Shown: positions 25,586 through 34,222, counted from the stretch's first letter. The stretch is 64,000 nucleotides of DNA from Streptomyces sp. SirexAA-E (GCF_000177195.2 NC_015953.1:310001-374000), one strand, 5' to 3'. Translations and numbers: made by a program. Notes: a model not told the origin generated them from the sequence alone.

Positions 25586-26748
25586 CCCCGGAGCGTCACG
25601 GCCGCGTCCGTGTGACCCTGTGCCGGGATCCGCGGGAGTTCTCCGCGCTCGCCGGTGAGTGGGACGCGCTGCACCGCCGGTGCCCGACCGCAACGCCGTT
25701 CCAGAGCCACGCCTGGCTCCACTCCTGGTGGCTGTCGTACGGGGTTCCGGGACGGCTCAGGGTCGTCCTCGCGCGCCGGGACGGCCGTCTCGTCGGCGCC
25801 GCCCCGCTGATGCTCGTCCACCGGCCAATGCCGTTGCTCGTGCCGCTGGGGGGTGCGATCTCCGACTTCTTCGACGTCCTCGTCGACGCCGAGCGGACCG
25901 GGGAGGCGGTCGCCGCCCTGGAGCGCGGGCTGCACCGGGCGGCCGCGCACAGCGTGGTGGACCTGAGGGAGGTACGGCCCGGCGCCTCGGCCCAGTCGCT
26001 GTTCGCGGCATGGTCCGGTGCCCGCAGCCGGCTGACCGACTCCACCTGCATGGAGCTGCCCGCCGAGCCGGTCGGCGCGCTCATCGGCCGGATGCCGGGC
26101 TCACGCGCCCAGCGGGCCCGGGCCAAGCTGCGGCGGATCGACGCCCTGGGCATCGAGTGCCGCGCCCTGCCCGAGGACCGGGTGGCCGACGGGGTGCGCA
26201 CCCTGCTGCGGCTGCACGAGCTCCAGTGGCGGGGCCGGGGCGTCAACCCCGAGCACCTGCGCCCCCGGTTCCGCGCCCATCTGGTGCGCTCCGTGGGGCG
26301 GATGGTACGCGACGGCGAGGCGGCGGTCCGGGAGTTCCTGCTCGACGGGGAGGTGGTGGCGGCCGATCTGGCCCTCGGTTCCGCCGGTCTCACCGGCGGC
26401 TATCTCTACGGGGTGGACCCGCGCCTGAGGGAACGCAAGGTCGATGTGTCGACGATGCTGCTGCGGGAACTGGCCCGGCAGGCGGCGGACTCGGGCGGCG
26501 GCGTGCTGAGCCTGCTGCGCGGCTCCGAGCAGTACAAGGGCCATTGGGGCCCCGAGCCGGTGGTCAACCAGCGTCTGCTGCTGGCGCGTTCCTCCCTGGA
26601 GCCGTTGCTGAGGCTGCGCGAGTCCCAGGTGGTGGTGCGGGACCGGGCGGCGCGGACCGTGAAGACGCGTTTCCCGGCCGCGCGTGACTGGCGCGAGCGG
26701 CTGGGCGCCCTCCCGTCGGCGAAGCCGTCGGCCACCGTCCGGAGATGA
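25582..26748 (+). CDS. Acetyltransf_6 (BioF2-like) GNAT protein of the exopolysaccharide operon
   Basis: A 388-residue protein of the BioF2/Acetyltransf_6 family, double-GNAT proteins often found in exopolysaccharide clusters. Marks: FQSHAWLHSWWLSYG near 41, APLMLVHRPMPLLVPLG, and the C-terminal half DGEVVAADLALGSAG, GGYLYGVDPRLRERKVDVST and RGSEQYKGHWGPEP. It probably acylates or aminoacylates the sugar unit or an intermediate, but the reaction has not been shown for most members. Last gene of the coupled operon; a 110-nt gap then leads to the chaplin gene. Confidence 0.83.
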   Translation: MTPERHGRVRVTLCRDPREFSALAGEWDALHRRCPTATPFQSHAWLHSWWLSYGVPGRLRVVLARRDGRLVGAAPLMLVHRPMPLLVPLGGAISDFFDVLVDAERTGEAVAALERGLHRAAAHSVVDLREVRPGASAQSLFAAWSGARSRLTDSTCMELPAEPVGALIGRMPGSRAQRARAKLRRIDALGIECRALPEDRVADGVRTLLRLHELQWRGRGVNPEHLRPRFRAHLVRSVGRMVRDGEAAVREFLLDGEVVAADLALGSAGLTGGYLYGVDPRLRERKVDVSTMLLRELARQAADSGGGVLSLLRGSEQYKGHWGPEPVVNQRLLLARSSLEPLLRLRESQVVVRDRAARTVKTRFPAARDWRERLGALPSAKPSATVRR

Positions 26749-26858
26749 TCCTGGATTACGACTTTTGCTCCGATCCGTGACCGTCTGTCGACTTCCGCGT
26801 TGTCAGGGCATGCCGGGCACGTTCTGTGGCCGGTTCCGATTCCTTCCAAGGAGAATTG

Positions 26859-27140
26859 ATGTCCCGCATCTCGAAGGCAGCCGTTGTCATGGCGGGTACC
26901 GGCGCGCTGATCGCCGGTGGCGCCGGCTTCGCCTCCGCCGACGCCGGCGCCGAGGCCGTCGCCGCCCACTCCCCCGGTGTCCTCTCGGGCAACGCCGTCC
27001 AGGTGCCGGTGCACGTCCCGGTCAACGTCTGCGGCAACACCGTCAACGTCATCGCGCTGCTGAACCCGGTCTTCGGCAACTCCTGCGCGAACGTCTCCGA
27101 CGACCACGAGGACGAGGGCGACTACGGCTACGGCTACTGA
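26859..27140 (+). CDS. Short chaplin with acidic-tyrosine tail
   Basis: Secreted hydrophobic surface protein that forms amyloid fibrils at air-water interfaces and helps aerial hyphae emerge. The 93-residue precursor has a Sec signal (cleavage near residue 27, after FASA) and one chaplin domain: GVLSGNAVQVPVHVPVNVC then GNTVNVIALLNPVFGNSC, with the paired Cys58 and Cys76 of the oxidised short chaplins. Unlike ChpD-H as I remember them, it carries a C-terminal extension of about 15 residues rich in Asp, Glu, Gly and Tyr. The ATG follows AAGGAGAATTG. It directly follows the exopolysaccharide operon, suggesting a joint cell-surface role. Confidence 0.93.
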   Translation: MSRISKAAVVMAGTGALIAGGAGFASADAGAEAVAAHSPGVLSGNAVQVPVHVPVNVCGNTVNVIALLNPVFGNSCANVSDDHEDEGDYGYGY

Positions 27141-27160
27141 GCCCCGCAGCTGACGCACCC

Positions 27161-27200
27161 CGGGCCTTCCCTCCCCGCTCAGGCGGGGCGGGAAGGCCCG
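27161..27200. terminator. Bidirectional terminator between chaplin and tyrosinase genes
   Basis: CGGGCCTTCCC (27161-27171) pairs with GGGAAGGCCCG (27190-27200), and inside it CCCCGC pairs with GCGGGG around TCAG, with one mismatch between the two stems. Convergent genes flank it. Confidence 0.85.
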
Positions 27201-27223
27201 GTCCCGTTCCGGAGCCAGGTGGT

Positions 27224-28084
27224 TCAGACGTACCGGTAGAGGCGGCTGTGGTCCAGCAGCTGCGAGGGCTTCGCGTCCCAGGGCGGCATCGGGTCGTCCA
27301 GGGCGAAGATCCGGCCCCGTTGCGGGTCGCCTGCCGCGGGAGCGCGGTCGGGCAGGTAGCGGGCTCGGGGGTGCGCCTTCTGCCAGCGGGTCCAGAGCAG
27401 GTCGATGTAGGCGTGGTGCAGCCAGAAGACCGGGTCGTCGGGCGACGCGGCACCGGCCATCGAACCGCCGATCCAGCGGTGGACCCGGTTGTGGTTGCCG
27501 ACGCCCCGTACGCCCCGGATGCCCCAGCCCTCGATCCTGTTGCGGAACCCGGTGGTGCTGAGGCTGTTCCAGGGCGCGGCGTCGTAGACGGGGTCGCCGA
27601 GGGCCCGGTCCACCTCGGCCTTCGTGGGCAGGGTGACCGGTGCCGAGGGGCGGCCGAAGTCGCGCCGCAGGAAGCGGTCGTCGGTGACGCCCGCGCGGAT
27701 CCTCCAGTTGCCCTCCGCGTACGCGAACGGCCCGGTCACGACCTGGCGGTCGCCCGCCCGGCCGTTGCCGCCGAGGAAGTCCTCCGCCCAGAGGGAGGCT
27801 GCCGGGGTGTTGTCCTGGGTCCAGTCCCAGTACGGGACGGTCACCCCGGAGTCGACGGTCTGCAGGGCCTTCTCGAACTCCAGGAGGTATCTGCGGTGCC
27901 ACGGGAAGAAGGACGGGGTCATGTGAGCGGGCCTCGGCCGGCTCTCCGCGTCGGTGACGTAGTACTGCCGGTGCAGCGAGACGAACTCGTCGTACCGGCC
28001 CGACCGCTTGAGTTCCAGGATGGCGCCGACGAGGCGCTTCTTCTCGGTGCGTGTGAGGTTGCGCTGATTCTTGCGGCTGTACAC
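27224..28084 (-). CDS. melC2: Tyrosinase (melC2/melD2 type)
   Basis: Binuclear type-3 copper monooxygenase that oxidises tyrosine and other phenols to quinones, leading to melanin. The 286-residue protein aligns by eye with Streptomyces MelC2 over its length. CuA ligands are His38, His54 and His63 (PSFFPWHRRYLLEFEKAL); CuB ligands are His198, His202 (NHNRVHRWIGG) and His223 or 224 (VFWLHHAYID). The beginning YSRKNQRNLTRTEKKRLVGA and HMTPSFFPW are closer to the second, MelD2-type tyrosinase than to classical MelC2. It has no signal peptide and is expected to be exported with its chaperone. GTG start with GAAGGACG upstream; it follows melC1 by 18 nt in one operon. Confidence 0.93.
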   Translation of the reverse strand: MYSRKNQRNLTRTEKKRLVGAILELKRSGRYDEFVSLHRQYYVTDAESRPRPAHMTPSFFPWHRRYLLEFEKALQTVDSGVTVPYWDWTQDNTPAASLWAEDFLGGNGRAGDRQVVTGPFAYAEGNWRIRAGVTDDRFLRRDFGRPSAPVTLPTKAEVDRALGDPVYDAAPWNSLSTTGFRNRIEGWGIRGVRGVGNHNRVHRWIGGSMAGAASPDDPVFWLHHAYIDLLWTRWQKAHPRARYLPDRAPAAGDPQRGRIFALDDPMPPWDAKPSQLLDHSRLYRYV

Positions 28085-28102
28085 CCGTGCTCGTCCTTCG
28101 CC

Positions 28103-28633
28103 TCAGATGGTGTGGGGGGTGGTGGCGGACAGCTGTGCGGTGCCGAGCTCGTCGACCGCGGCGCGGGCCGTTTCGAGGAGCGTCGGGAAGGACTCGTAGT
28201 GGTTGACCTCGCTGAGGTAGCTGCCGTCGGCGCGCCGCATCACGTGCAGCGGCCGGCCGTCGATCGTGACCTCGGCGACCGTCGCGGTGGACGCCGCCGC
28301 GGCCTCGCCGGGCCGTGCCTGCCCTCCGGCGGGCACCAGGCCGGAGACGCCGCCCCGGATGTCCCGGCCCCGGTACCTCTCGGAGAAGCGTTCGGGGGCC
28401 TGGGATCTGCGCTCCCCGCGCCCGGGGGTGCCGGGGTCCTTGAAGAGGACCGGAGCCAGTACCCCGCCGGTACCGGCGACGACGGCCGCGGTGAAGGCGG
28501 TCCGCAGTACGGCGCGGCGGGCGGGGCGGTGCCTTCCGGGGGCGCCCGCCGGGGTGGCGTCAGGGCTGTGGGGGGTGTCCGCCGGCGGGACGGCCGTGGC
28601 GGTCGTGCCGTCCGTCGCTGTGGTCGGGTCCAT
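28103..28633 (-). CDS. melC1: Tyrosinase copper chaperone (melC1/melD1 type)
   Basis: Copper-delivery and Tat-export partner of tyrosinase. The 176-residue protein has an unusually long, Thr/Pro-rich N-terminus, then a twin-arginine signal (RRAVLRTAFTAAVVAGTGG, about 39-57). The mature part shows the MelC1 marks FSERYRGRDIRG, VTIDGRPLHVMRRADGSYLS, NHYESFPTLLETARAAVDEL. In the S. castaneoglobisporus homologue the equivalent of Tyr in the loop before the last block enters the tyrosinase active site; here NHYESF is the corresponding place. ATG at 28633 follows CAGGAATCTTC. It is first in the two-gene operon and divergent from the P450 gene. Confidence 0.9.
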   Translation of the reverse strand: MDPTTATDGTTATAVPPADTPHSPDATPAGAPGRHRPARRAVLRTAFTAAVVAGTGGVLAPVLFKDPGTPGRGERRSQAPERFSERYRGRDIRGGVSGLVPAGGQARPGEAAAASTATVAEVTIDGRPLHVMRRADGSYLSEVNHYESFPTLLETARAAVDELGTAQLSATTPHTI

Positions 28634-28826
28634 GAAGATTCCTGTCTGTCGTCCACTCTCGTGTGTGGTGCGTGCTCTCGAGGTGGGCAACGAGACGGCG
28701 GACGAACGGTTCTCGTCCTGTGCGCGTCACGCGACCGTGGGAATTCCGCGCCGACGGCGGCCACGTCGGCCGTCCGGCGGAACGCTTCGGGCCAGCATGG
28801 CGGTCCGTACGTCCGGGAGGCTGCCC

Positions 28827-30125
28827 ATGAACGCACCGCCGCAGGTGTCCACCGACCGTGTGCGGGGAGCCGGCCCGGCCAGTCTGCCCGACCTGGCCGA
28901 TCCGTCGTTCTGGCGGTTGCCGAGGGCCGATCGGCTGGCGGGCTTCGCCCGGCTGCGGGAGCACGGCGAGCCGGTGCTCTTCACCCCGCGCACGGGCGCG
29001 CACCAACCGTTCCGGGCCCTGGTCGGGCACGCCGACGTGAGGGCGGCGAGCCGGCAGCCGCGCGTCTTCGCCAGTGCGCCGGGGGTCACCACGCCCGAAC
29101 CGGCGCGCTGGGCGAAGGCGGTGTTCGGCAACTCCATGGTGCACATGGACGGCCCCGAACACGCCGGTCTGCGCAGGACCATCTCGCGGGCCTTCACGCC
29201 CCGGCTGCTCACGGCGGCCGAGGAGAACATCGCCGGGACCGCGCGGCGGCTGGTGGACGAGGTGGTCGCGGGACGGCCTGAGGATTTCATGCGTTCGGCC
29301 GCCGCCCGTCTGCCGTTCGAGGTGATCTGCGACCTGATGGGCGTCCCGGTCCGGTACCGCCCCGAGATCGCCGCGCAGATCGACCACGCGTCCGAGTACG
29401 TCGGGGTGCAGCGCCGGGGCCGGGCCCGGCTGCGGGTGCCGGGGCGCGGGCTGCGGTCGCTGGCCCGGATGCAGCTCGTGATGGCCCGGCTGGCAGCAGA
29501 GCGGCGCCGACGCCCGGCCGAGGACCTGGTCTCGGCGCTGGTGCGGGCGGACGTCGACGGGCGGTCGCTGTCCGCCCGCGAACTGGGGGCGTTCTTCTCG
29601 CTGCTGCTCGTGGCCGGTGTGGAGACCACCCGTAACGCGCTGGCGCACGGGCTCCACCTGCTGACCGTCCATCCGGAGCAGCGAGCCCTGCTGGAGTCGG
29701 ACTTCGAGCGGTACGCGGACGGCGCGGTGGACGAGATCGTGCGCCATTCGACGCCGATCATCCAGTTCCGCCGGACGGTGCGTGAGGCACACGAGCTCGG
29801 TGGCCGCGTCTTCGTCCCCGGCGAGAAGGTGATGCTCCTCTACGCCTCGGCGAACCGGGACGCGTCCGTCTTCACCGCCCCCGACGTCTTCGACATCACC
29901 CGGTCCCCGAATCCGCACCTGGGGTACGGCGGCGGCGGCCCGCACCACTGTCTGGGCGCGCATCTGGCGCGTCTGGAGATGAAGGCCCTCTACCGCGAAC
30001 TGCTCGGCCGCCCGGTACCGGTGCGGGCGGCCGGCGACCCGGTGCTGGTCGCCTCGAACTTCGACCACCGCGTCCGTTCGCTCCCGCTGTCCTACGGCCT
30101 CTTTCACCCGAACGAGCCGGTCTGA
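28827..30125 (+). CDS. Cytochrome P450
   Basis: Haem-thiolate monooxygenase, 432 residues, soluble bacterial class. The I-helix is LLLVAGVETTRNALAHG (oxygen-binding AGxxTT with Glu before the Thr pair), the K-helix ExxR is in VDEIVRHSTPI, and the haem loop is GYGGGGPHHCLGAHLAR with Cys375 as axial ligand. The loop has an additional Gly and a His where F/H-F-C is common. ATG at 28827 follows GGGAGGCTGCCC at an ideal distance. No ferredoxin gene is adjacent. The substrate is unknown; neighbouring tyrosinase suggests aromatic metabolism only by association. Confidence 0.92.
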   Translation: MNAPPQVSTDRVRGAGPASLPDLADPSFWRLPRADRLAGFARLREHGEPVLFTPRTGAHQPFRALVGHADVRAASRQPRVFASAPGVTTPEPARWAKAVFGNSMVHMDGPEHAGLRRTISRAFTPRLLTAAEENIAGTARRLVDEVVAGRPEDFMRSAAARLPFEVICDLMGVPVRYRPEIAAQIDHASEYVGVQRRGRARLRVPGRGLRSLARMQLVMARLAAERRRRPAEDLVSALVRADVDGRSLSARELGAFFSLLLVAGVETTRNALAHGLHLLTVHPEQRALLESDFERYADGAVDEIVRHSTPIIQFRRTVREAHELGGRVFVPGEKVMLLYASANRDASVFTAPDVFDITRSPNPHLGYGGGGPHHCLGAHLARLEMKALYRELLGRPVPVRAAGDPVLVASNFDHRVRSLPLSYGLFHPNEPV

Positions 30126-30234
30126 TCCTCCGCACGCCACGAATGCCGTGCCCGGCGGACGTCGTGCAGCACATCACCGGGCCTTTCTCCATAGGGTCGG
30201 CAGGGCCGGGGGGCCCACGTTTCGAGGAGGAGCC

Positions 30235-31437
30235 GTGCCCGCACAACGCCGTCTCATCAACTTCGGTATCGGGACGGCTGTGCTCGGCCTTCTCGTCGGT
30301 GGCGTGCTGGTCGCCGACCGGAACGGCGCGGACTCCGCGGCGGGCAAGGGCGCCGACGCGTCCTTGCCACCGGTCGCCCAGGGCCCGACCGCCGTCGGCG
30401 CCTATCTGGACTACGGGCCCCAGGGCGTACGGCGGATGGCGGAGCTCTCGCGCTGGCTGGGCGGGACGGAGCTGCGCGTGGGGCACAGCTACCTGCCGGG
30501 AGACGTGTGGGAGAACATCGAGGGCCGCCCCGGTTTCCTCGGTTCGTGGGCGGCCTGGCGCAAGGCCGCGCCAGACCGGATGTTCGTCCTCAACACGCCG
30601 ATGCTGGAGCGGAACGAGGACCACGTCCCGGACGACGAGGTGCGCTCCCTGCTCCGGCGGGGTGCCGGCGGGGAGTTCGACGCGCACTTCCGCAAGCTCG
30701 CCGAGCGGCTGGTCCTGCTGGGTGTCCCGGACACGGTGCTCGTCCTCGGCTGGGAGATGAACGGCACCACGTACACCCACCGTTGCGGTCCCGACCCGGC
30801 CGCGTGGAAGGCGTACTGGACACGCATCGTCACCGCGATGCGCTCGGTCCCCGGCCAGGAGTTCCGCTTCGACTTCGCCCCGAGCCGCGGCCGGGACGCC
30901 GTGCCGTGGACGGAGTGCTATCCCGGTGACGACGTCGTGGACATCATCGGCATGGACTCCTACGACCAGCCGCCGGCCCGTACCTTCGAGGAGCAGGTGA
31001 ACGAGCCGTACGGGCTGCGGAAGCAGGTGGACTTCGCGGCGGAGCACGGCAAGCCGATCTCGTTCCCGGAGTGGGGCCTGTTCCGCAACGGCGACAACCC
31101 GCGGTACATGCGCGGCATGCTGGAGTGGATGGAGCGGCACAAGCCGGTGTACCAGACCATCACGGACTACTGTCCGCACGGTGTGTGGCAGTGCGCGGAG
31201 AACCCCGAGTCCTCCCGCGTCTACCGCGAGATGCTCTCCGCCGGTCCGGACGACGGCGGGCCGTCCGCCCCCGCCCCGACCCCGACCCCGGAGACCACAC
31301 GGACGTCCGAGGCCCCCGTTCCGGACGAGCCGGAACCGGAGACGGGGACCGAGGCCCCCGGGTGGTGCGTCAGTCTCCCGTTGAGTGATCTGTTCGGGCC
31401 GTGGGCGCGGGACCACGAGTTCTGCGCGGGCTCCTGA
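30235..31437 (+). CDS. Secreted GH26-like glycoside hydrolase
   Basis: A 400-residue extracytoplasmic protein: N-terminal membrane/signal helix (about 9-26), a TIM-barrel domain (about 50-330), a Pro/Thr/Glu-rich linker (about 335-375) and a short Cys-flanked end (CVSLPLSDLFGPWARDHEFC). The barrel shows GH26 (beta-mannanase clan A) marks: GWEMNGTTYTHRCGPDP with the acid/base Glu, MDSYDQ, and ISFPEWGLF with the nucleophile Glu. It therefore probably cleaves beta-1,4- or beta-1,3-linked mannan/xylan-type polymers. GTG start after GAGGAGGAGCC. The Cys pair at the C-terminus could form a disulfide-closed tail. Confidence 0.8.
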   Translation: MPAQRRLINFGIGTAVLGLLVGGVLVADRNGADSAAGKGADASLPPVAQGPTAVGAYLDYGPQGVRRMAELSRWLGGTELRVGHSYLPGDVWENIEGRPGFLGSWAAWRKAAPDRMFVLNTPMLERNEDHVPDDEVRSLLRRGAGGEFDAHFRKLAERLVLLGVPDTVLVLGWEMNGTTYTHRCGPDPAAWKAYWTRIVTAMRSVPGQEFRFDFAPSRGRDAVPWTECYPGDDVVDIIGMDSYDQPPARTFEEQVNEPYGLRKQVDFAAEHGKPISFPEWGLFRNGDNPRYMRGMLEWMERHKPVYQTITDYCPHGVWQCAENPESSRVYREMLSAGPDDGGPSAPAPTPTPETTRTSEAPVPDEPEPETGTEAPGWCVSLPLSDLFGPWARDHEFCAGS

Positions 31438-31462
31438 GAGGCGTGGCGCCCCCTCGTCACCG

Positions 31463-31508
31463 CCCGGTGCGGCGGCCGGCGGCCATGGGGTGATGCCGCC
31501 GCACCGGG
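31463..31508. terminator. Bidirectional terminator after the GH26-like gene
   Basis: CCCGGTGCGGCGGC (31463-31476) pairs perfectly over 14 bp with GCCGCCGCACCGGG (31495-31508). Convergent genes flank it. Confidence 0.8.
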
Positions 31509-31576
31509 TGGGGCGTCCGCCTCCGCGAGCGAGGTACGCGCCGAGCCGGACGGCCTCCACCAGGGGGACGGACAGG

Positions 31577-33394
31577 TCACCGGTCCTGTTCGGGACCGGA
31601 TTCCTTGTCGGAGTGCCGGTGGCCGGGAAGGAACTCCTGCATCTTCGCCTTGATGCCCTGTTTGACCATGCCTCCGCGGTCGCTGTCGCCCTTCACGATG
31701 GCGGACGCCACCGCTTCGGCCTGCTCCCGGGTGGCGTGCGGCGGGATGGGCGGGACGGCCGGGTCGGTGCGGAAGTCGATCACGAAGGGGCGGTCGGCGG
31801 CGAGCGCCTGGCGCCATGCCGCTTCCACCTGGTCCGGCTTCTCGACCCGTACGCCGCCGAGCCCGACGGACCGCGCGAAGTCGGCGTACGGGACGTCCGG
31901 AATGGCCTGGGACGGCAGGAACTGCGGGGCGCCCGACATGGCACGCATCTCCCAGGTGACCTGGTTGAGGTCCTGGTTGTTCAGCACGGCGACGATGAGC
32001 CGCGGGTCCTCCCACTCCTGCCAGTACTTGGCGGCGGTGATCAGTTCGGCCATGCCGTTCATCTGCATGGCGCCGTCCCCGACGATCGCGAGGGCCGGGC
32101 GGCCGGGGTGGGCGAACTTGGCGCCGATGGCGTACGGCACGCCGGGGCCCATCGTGGCGAGTGTGCCGGACAGGGAGCCGCGCATCGAGCCGCGGATGCG
32201 CAGGTGGCGGGCGTACCAGTTGGCGGCGGAGCCGGAGTCGGCGGACAGGATGACGTCGTCCGGCAGGAGCGAGTCGAGGCTGTGCACGACGTGCTCCGGG
32301 TTGATGGGATCGGCCTCGACGGCGGCGCGGCGTTCCATGACGTCCCACCAGCGGGCGGTGTCCTTCTCGATCTTCTTGCGCCAGGCCCCGTGCTTCTTCC
32401 GCTTCAGCCGTGGCAGCAGGGCCGCCAGCGTCGCCTGCGCGTCGCCGGCCAGGTTGACCTCGAACGGGTAGCGCAGCCCGAGCATGGACGGGTCGATGTC
32501 GATCTGGACCGCGCGCGCCTGGTCGAACTCCGGCAGGAACTGCGCGTAGGGGAAGTTGGATCCCACCACCAGCAGCGTGTCGCAGTCCGTCATGAGTTCG
32601 TAGGAGGGGCGGGTGCCCAGCAGGCCGATCGATCCGGTGACGTACGGCAGGTCGTCGGGGAGGACGTCCTTGCCGAGCAGTGCCTTGGCGACGCCGGCGC
32701 CCAGCAGGTCGGCCACCGCCTCGACCTCGGCCCGGGCGCCGCGCGCGCCCTGCCCGATCAGGACGGCGACCTTCTCGCCCGCGTTCAGCACCTCGGCGGC
32801 CCGGTCCAGCTCGTCGTCCGCCGGTACGGGTACGGAGCGGGACAGGCCGAGGCTGGAGGGCACCATCTTGAAGGCGTGCGTGGGCGGCGAGTAGTCGAGT
32901 TCCTGCACGTCCGCGGGGATGATGACGGCCGTCACCGTCCGCCTTCCGTAGGCGGTGCGGATGGCCCGGTCGATGACGTTGGGCAGCTGTTCGGGGACGG
33001 TGACCATCTCGCAGAAGTCGGAGGCCACGTCCTTGTACAGGCTCAGCAGGTCGACCTCCTGCTGGTAGGAGCCGCCCATGGCGCTGCGATTGGTCTGCCC
33101 GACGATGGCCACGACGGGGACGTGGTCCAGCTTCGCGTCGTAGAGGCCGTTGAGCAGGTGGATGGCGCCCGGGCCGGACGTCGCCGCGCAGACCCCGACC
33201 TTGCCGGAGAACTTGGCGTAGCCCACGGCCTCGAAGGCGGCCATCTCCTCGTGCCGGGCCTGGACGAACTTCGGCTTGTTCTCGGCCCGTCCCCAGGCGG
33301 CCAGCAGGCCGTTGATGCCGTCACCCGCGTAGGAGAAGACGTGGTCCACCTCCCACTCGCGCAGCCGCTGCAGTACGTAGTCGGACACCTTCAT
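31577..33394 (-). CDS. ThDP-dependent pyruvate oxidase/dehydrogenase-like enzyme
   Basis: Thiamine diphosphate enzyme of the PoxB/acetolactate-synthase superfamily, 605 residues. N-terminal PYR domain: FSYAGDGINGLL and the catalytic Glu in QARHEEMAAFEA (near 50); middle FAD/Rossmann-like domain: AVLIGQGARGA; C-terminal PP domain with the ThDP motif GDGAMQMNG....NN (GDG...LNNQDLNQVTWEMR). It resembles PoxB, which oxidises pyruvate to acetate and CO2 with quinone, but lacks an obvious lipid-binding C-terminal peptide, so the electron acceptor is unsure. ATG at 33394 or GTG at 33400 could be the start (GGAG lies 4 nt before the GTG). Confidence 0.87.
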   Translation of the reverse strand: MKVSDYVLQRLREWEVDHVFSYAGDGINGLLAAWGRAENKPKFVQARHEEMAAFEAVGYAKFSGKVGVCAATSGPGAIHLLNGLYDAKLDHVPVVAIVGQTNRSAMGGSYQQEVDLLSLYKDVASDFCEMVTVPEQLPNVIDRAIRTAYGRRTVTAVIIPADVQELDYSPPTHAFKMVPSSLGLSRSVPVPADDELDRAAEVLNAGEKVAVLIGQGARGARAEVEAVADLLGAGVAKALLGKDVLPDDLPYVTGSIGLLGTRPSYELMTDCDTLLVVGSNFPYAQFLPEFDQARAVQIDIDPSMLGLRYPFEVNLAGDAQATLAALLPRLKRKKHGAWRKKIEKDTARWWDVMERRAAVEADPINPEHVVHSLDSLLPDDVILSADSGSAANWYARHLRIRGSMRGSLSGTLATMGPGVPYAIGAKFAHPGRPALAIVGDGAMQMNGMAELITAAKYWQEWEDPRLIVAVLNNQDLNQVTWEMRAMSGAPQFLPSQAIPDVPYADFARSVGLGGVRVEKPDQVEAAWRQALAADRPFVIDFRTDPAVPPIPPHATREQAEAVASAIVKGDSDRGGMVKQGIKAKMQEFLPGHRHSDKESGPEQDR

Positions 33395-33794
33395 CGACAC
33401 AGTTCTCCGCTTTCTCTCTCAGGTAGGGGCGGGCGCCCCGCACCGTCGGTCGGTTGCTCGGCGCCGAGACCGATCGGCACCTGCCGGTAGCTCGCCCCGT
33501 CGGTGGAGCGGGCGCCCCGGCGGCCGGCCCCACGGCTCACCCCGCTTCCGCGGCGGATACGCAGTCGGACTTCATACAGGTACAAAACCCCATGGCAGTC
33601 CCACGGGCATCCTGACCGCCGCCTGACCCGTGACGCGGCGCGGAAACACGCATGACCGGCAAAAGCCGGGCCAAGAATCGGGCCCCACCGCACGTCGGCG
33701 CCCCGGCCGAGCCCGCCCCCGCGGAATGCGGCCATCGGCATGACGGTGCGCCACGCGGTGAGGCAACTTACTCACCCTGGGTATCCGTACTCAC
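33395..33794. other. Divergent intergenic region, poxB-like gene / DUF2795 gene
   Basis: 400 nt without a supportable gene. Just before the DUF2795 start there is GGGTAT (33779-33784), a SigB-type -10 element, but no GNNT at the right distance upstream, so promoter status is doubtful. No terminator-like hairpin stands out. Confidence 0.35.
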
Positions 33795-33989
33795 ATGACT
33801 GTGAACCCCATCGAACTCCAGAAGGCCCTCGGCGGCGTCGGCTACCCGGCGGACAAGCAGCAGATCCTGGACCAGGCGAAGCAGCACGGCGCGGGCCATG
33901 ACGTCATCGACGCCTTGGGCGCCCTGCCGGACAAGAGCTACGACTCGCCCGCCGACGTCAACAAGGAAGTGAGCCAGGAAGGCCGGTAA
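33795..33989 (+). CDS. DUF2795 family small protein
   Basis: A 64-residue protein that is one DUF2795 domain: NPIELQKALGGVGYPADKQQ, ILDQAKQHGAGHDVIDALG, LPDKSYDSPADVNKEV. The family is a small helical stress-linked domain of unknown biochemistry, often found singly or repeated in actinobacteria and cyanobacteria. The ATG at 33795 lacks a strong ribosome-binding site, and the GGGTAT at 33779-33784 would place the transcript start close to it, so a near-leaderless message is possible. Confidence 0.85.
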   Translation: MTVNPIELQKALGGVGYPADKQQILDQAKQHGAGHDVIDALGALPDKSYDSPADVNKEVSQEGR

Positions 33990-34017
33990 CCCGCGGTCCC
34001 GGCGTCGTTCCCGCGGC

Positions 34018-34036
34018 CCGGCCGGGCACCGGCCGG
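34018..34036. terminator. Short palindromic hairpin after the DUF2795 gene
   Basis: CCGGCCGG, loop GCA, CCGGCCGG. Each arm is itself palindromic. It lies 29 nt after the stop; stem of 8 bp. Confidence 0.45.
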
Positions 34037-34222
34037 CCCCCGGCCTGCGAAGCCCCGGGGCACCAGGCGGCGGATCGCCGACGGACGGGGGAACCGTGCC
34101 GGTGCGCGGAGGGGCGCACGGCGCGCCGTTCCGGGTCCCTGCCACGGTTCCCCGGAATGGGAGGGTTGGCCGTACAGGGACGACCGGGCCCGTGACGGGC
34201 CCATTTCCGGGAAGGGCGAACG

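Noticed and set aside
31577..33394. Acetolactate synthase identity for the ThDP enzyme
   Set aside because: Sequence blocks and gene context fit PoxB-like pyruvate oxidases/dehydrogenases better, and there is no neighbouring ilvN or ilvC gene. The exact reaction nevertheless remains unproven.
33779..33784. GGGTAT before the DUF2795 gene as a complete SigB promoter
   Set aside because: The -10 box is good but no GNNT at an acceptable spacing was found; noted only as possible.
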